Under the pieces are notes generated by a model that had not been told where the DNA came from, ran no database searches, and worked only from the letters and a program-made list of their open reading frames with translations. From Galbula dea (lineage: Eukaryota; Chordata; Aves; Piciformes; Galbulidae), in contig VWZX01009002.1 of NCBI GenBank assembly GCA_013399015.1, positions 248,001 to 312,000 of the forward strand: a stretch of DNA of 64,000 nt. The letters are read 5' to 3'. Both the position numbers and the translations under genes were made by a program. This document shows positions 63,501 through 64,000 of the stretch, piece after piece. How positions within the stretch are numbered: position 1 is the first letter of the stretch; each line of letters opens with the position of its first letter.

Positions 63501-64000
63501 GTTGGTCCTCTTGTGCTCCTAATCTCAGCCTTGGGAGGCTGGGGTTGTGATGCAGCCTTGGCCATTTGGAATTTCAATTCATTTTGCATTTGCTGAGCTC
63601 TGTGCTCTCTCCTTTTCAAGCAGAGGGCTATGTGAAACAATCAGAACTTTCATTTTTGTCTTCAGAAAACAAATTGTTTGTGAATTGGGCACCAAAATGC
63701 TTTGGATCATTGAAATTTCTATAGCCCAGAAAGCCAAGTACTACATTTTCTGTTTTAGCCAGAAAATGAACTTCATGTGAGGCATAATATAGTAATTATA
63801 TTGGTAGGAATTAGAAAAATAAGTGGCAGAGCTGCTTTAAAGTCCAGGAGAGGTCTAACAGCTATGGAAGCTTTTGATTTTTGCTCTTTAATTAAGATAG
63901 CTTTACTAGATGCTCACTTCTGAATCACCTTAGAGAAAATGGTAGACAGGTTAAAAAGATGATGAAATTGTGGCTTCCCAGGAAAAAGGAAAAGGCTAAT
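54600..64000. other. intergenic stretch downstream of CGA
   Basis: About 9.4 kb without a gene I can support. I looked for the receptor gene HTR1E, the next gene beyond CGA in human, and saw no trace of its transmembrane motifs. A purine-rich tract lies at 54686-54720, a probable CR1 fragment at 60820-60925 and a CpG-containing patch at 58231-58523. Short open frames here match nothing I recognise. Confidence 0.7.
60820..60925 (+). repeat. CR1 LINE fragment, plus orientation
   Basis: CATCTCCATCACTGGAGGAC, then TTTTAAGAACAGATTAAACA and GTAGGTGACCCTGCCTTGAG, follow the order of the sense-strand CR1 3' region. The terminal part is lost or diverged. Confidence 0.65.

Overview
This looks like a window from the nuclear genome of a bird. 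The evidence is split vertebrate genes with GT/AG introns, 3' fragments of CR1 LINEs of the avian type, one CpG island, and two recognisable vertebrate genes next to each other. They are ZNF292 on the minus strand, with its 3' end off the left edge, and CGA on the plus strand. Both calls rest on protein similarity I recognise by eye. No database search was possible, and I cannot name the species.

Layout. Bases 1-3912 are the giant last exon of ZNF292, continuous and open to the window edge. Six further minus-strand exons follow at 5288-5429, 6635-6771, 7740-7942, 13378-13513, 14267-14345 and 14861-15015. Every exon has canonical splice dinucleotides and the phases join without a break. Intron 1 is about 20.7 kb and carries several CR1 fragments, including an inverted pair at 31651-32088 and 33269-33650. 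The first exon (ATG at 35794) lies in a CpG island. It breaks off after 41 coding bases at an ambiguous base. Beyond that base lie a 146-base copy of the promoter and a run of 145 Ns, so the rest of exon 1 is missing and the local assembly is suspect.

Bases 35800-36230 are the ZNF292 promoter region, with CACGTG E-boxes and a YY1-type motif at each end. From there to about 49.9 kb I see no convincing gene. CGA, the common alpha subunit of LH, FSH and TSH, follows. It has a TATA promoter with GSE-, GATA- and JRE-like elements at 49969-50148, an untranslated first exon ending at 50272, and coding exons at 52270-52369, 53307-53491 and 54246-54323 that encode 120 residues. A polyadenylation signal lies at 54574. 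From 54.6 kb to the right edge I see no gene.

The two genes point away from each other, as CGA and ZNF292 do in human 6q14-15. Nothing suggests they share a pathway: ZNF292 is a nuclear DNA-binding zinc-finger protein and CGA is a secreted hormone subunit. I found no convincing undescribed system. The best items for a second look are the misassembled first exon of ZNF292, the compact CGA promoter without a consensus CRE, the inverted CR1 pair with an expanded 11-base tail, and an imperfect palindrome in intron 4.
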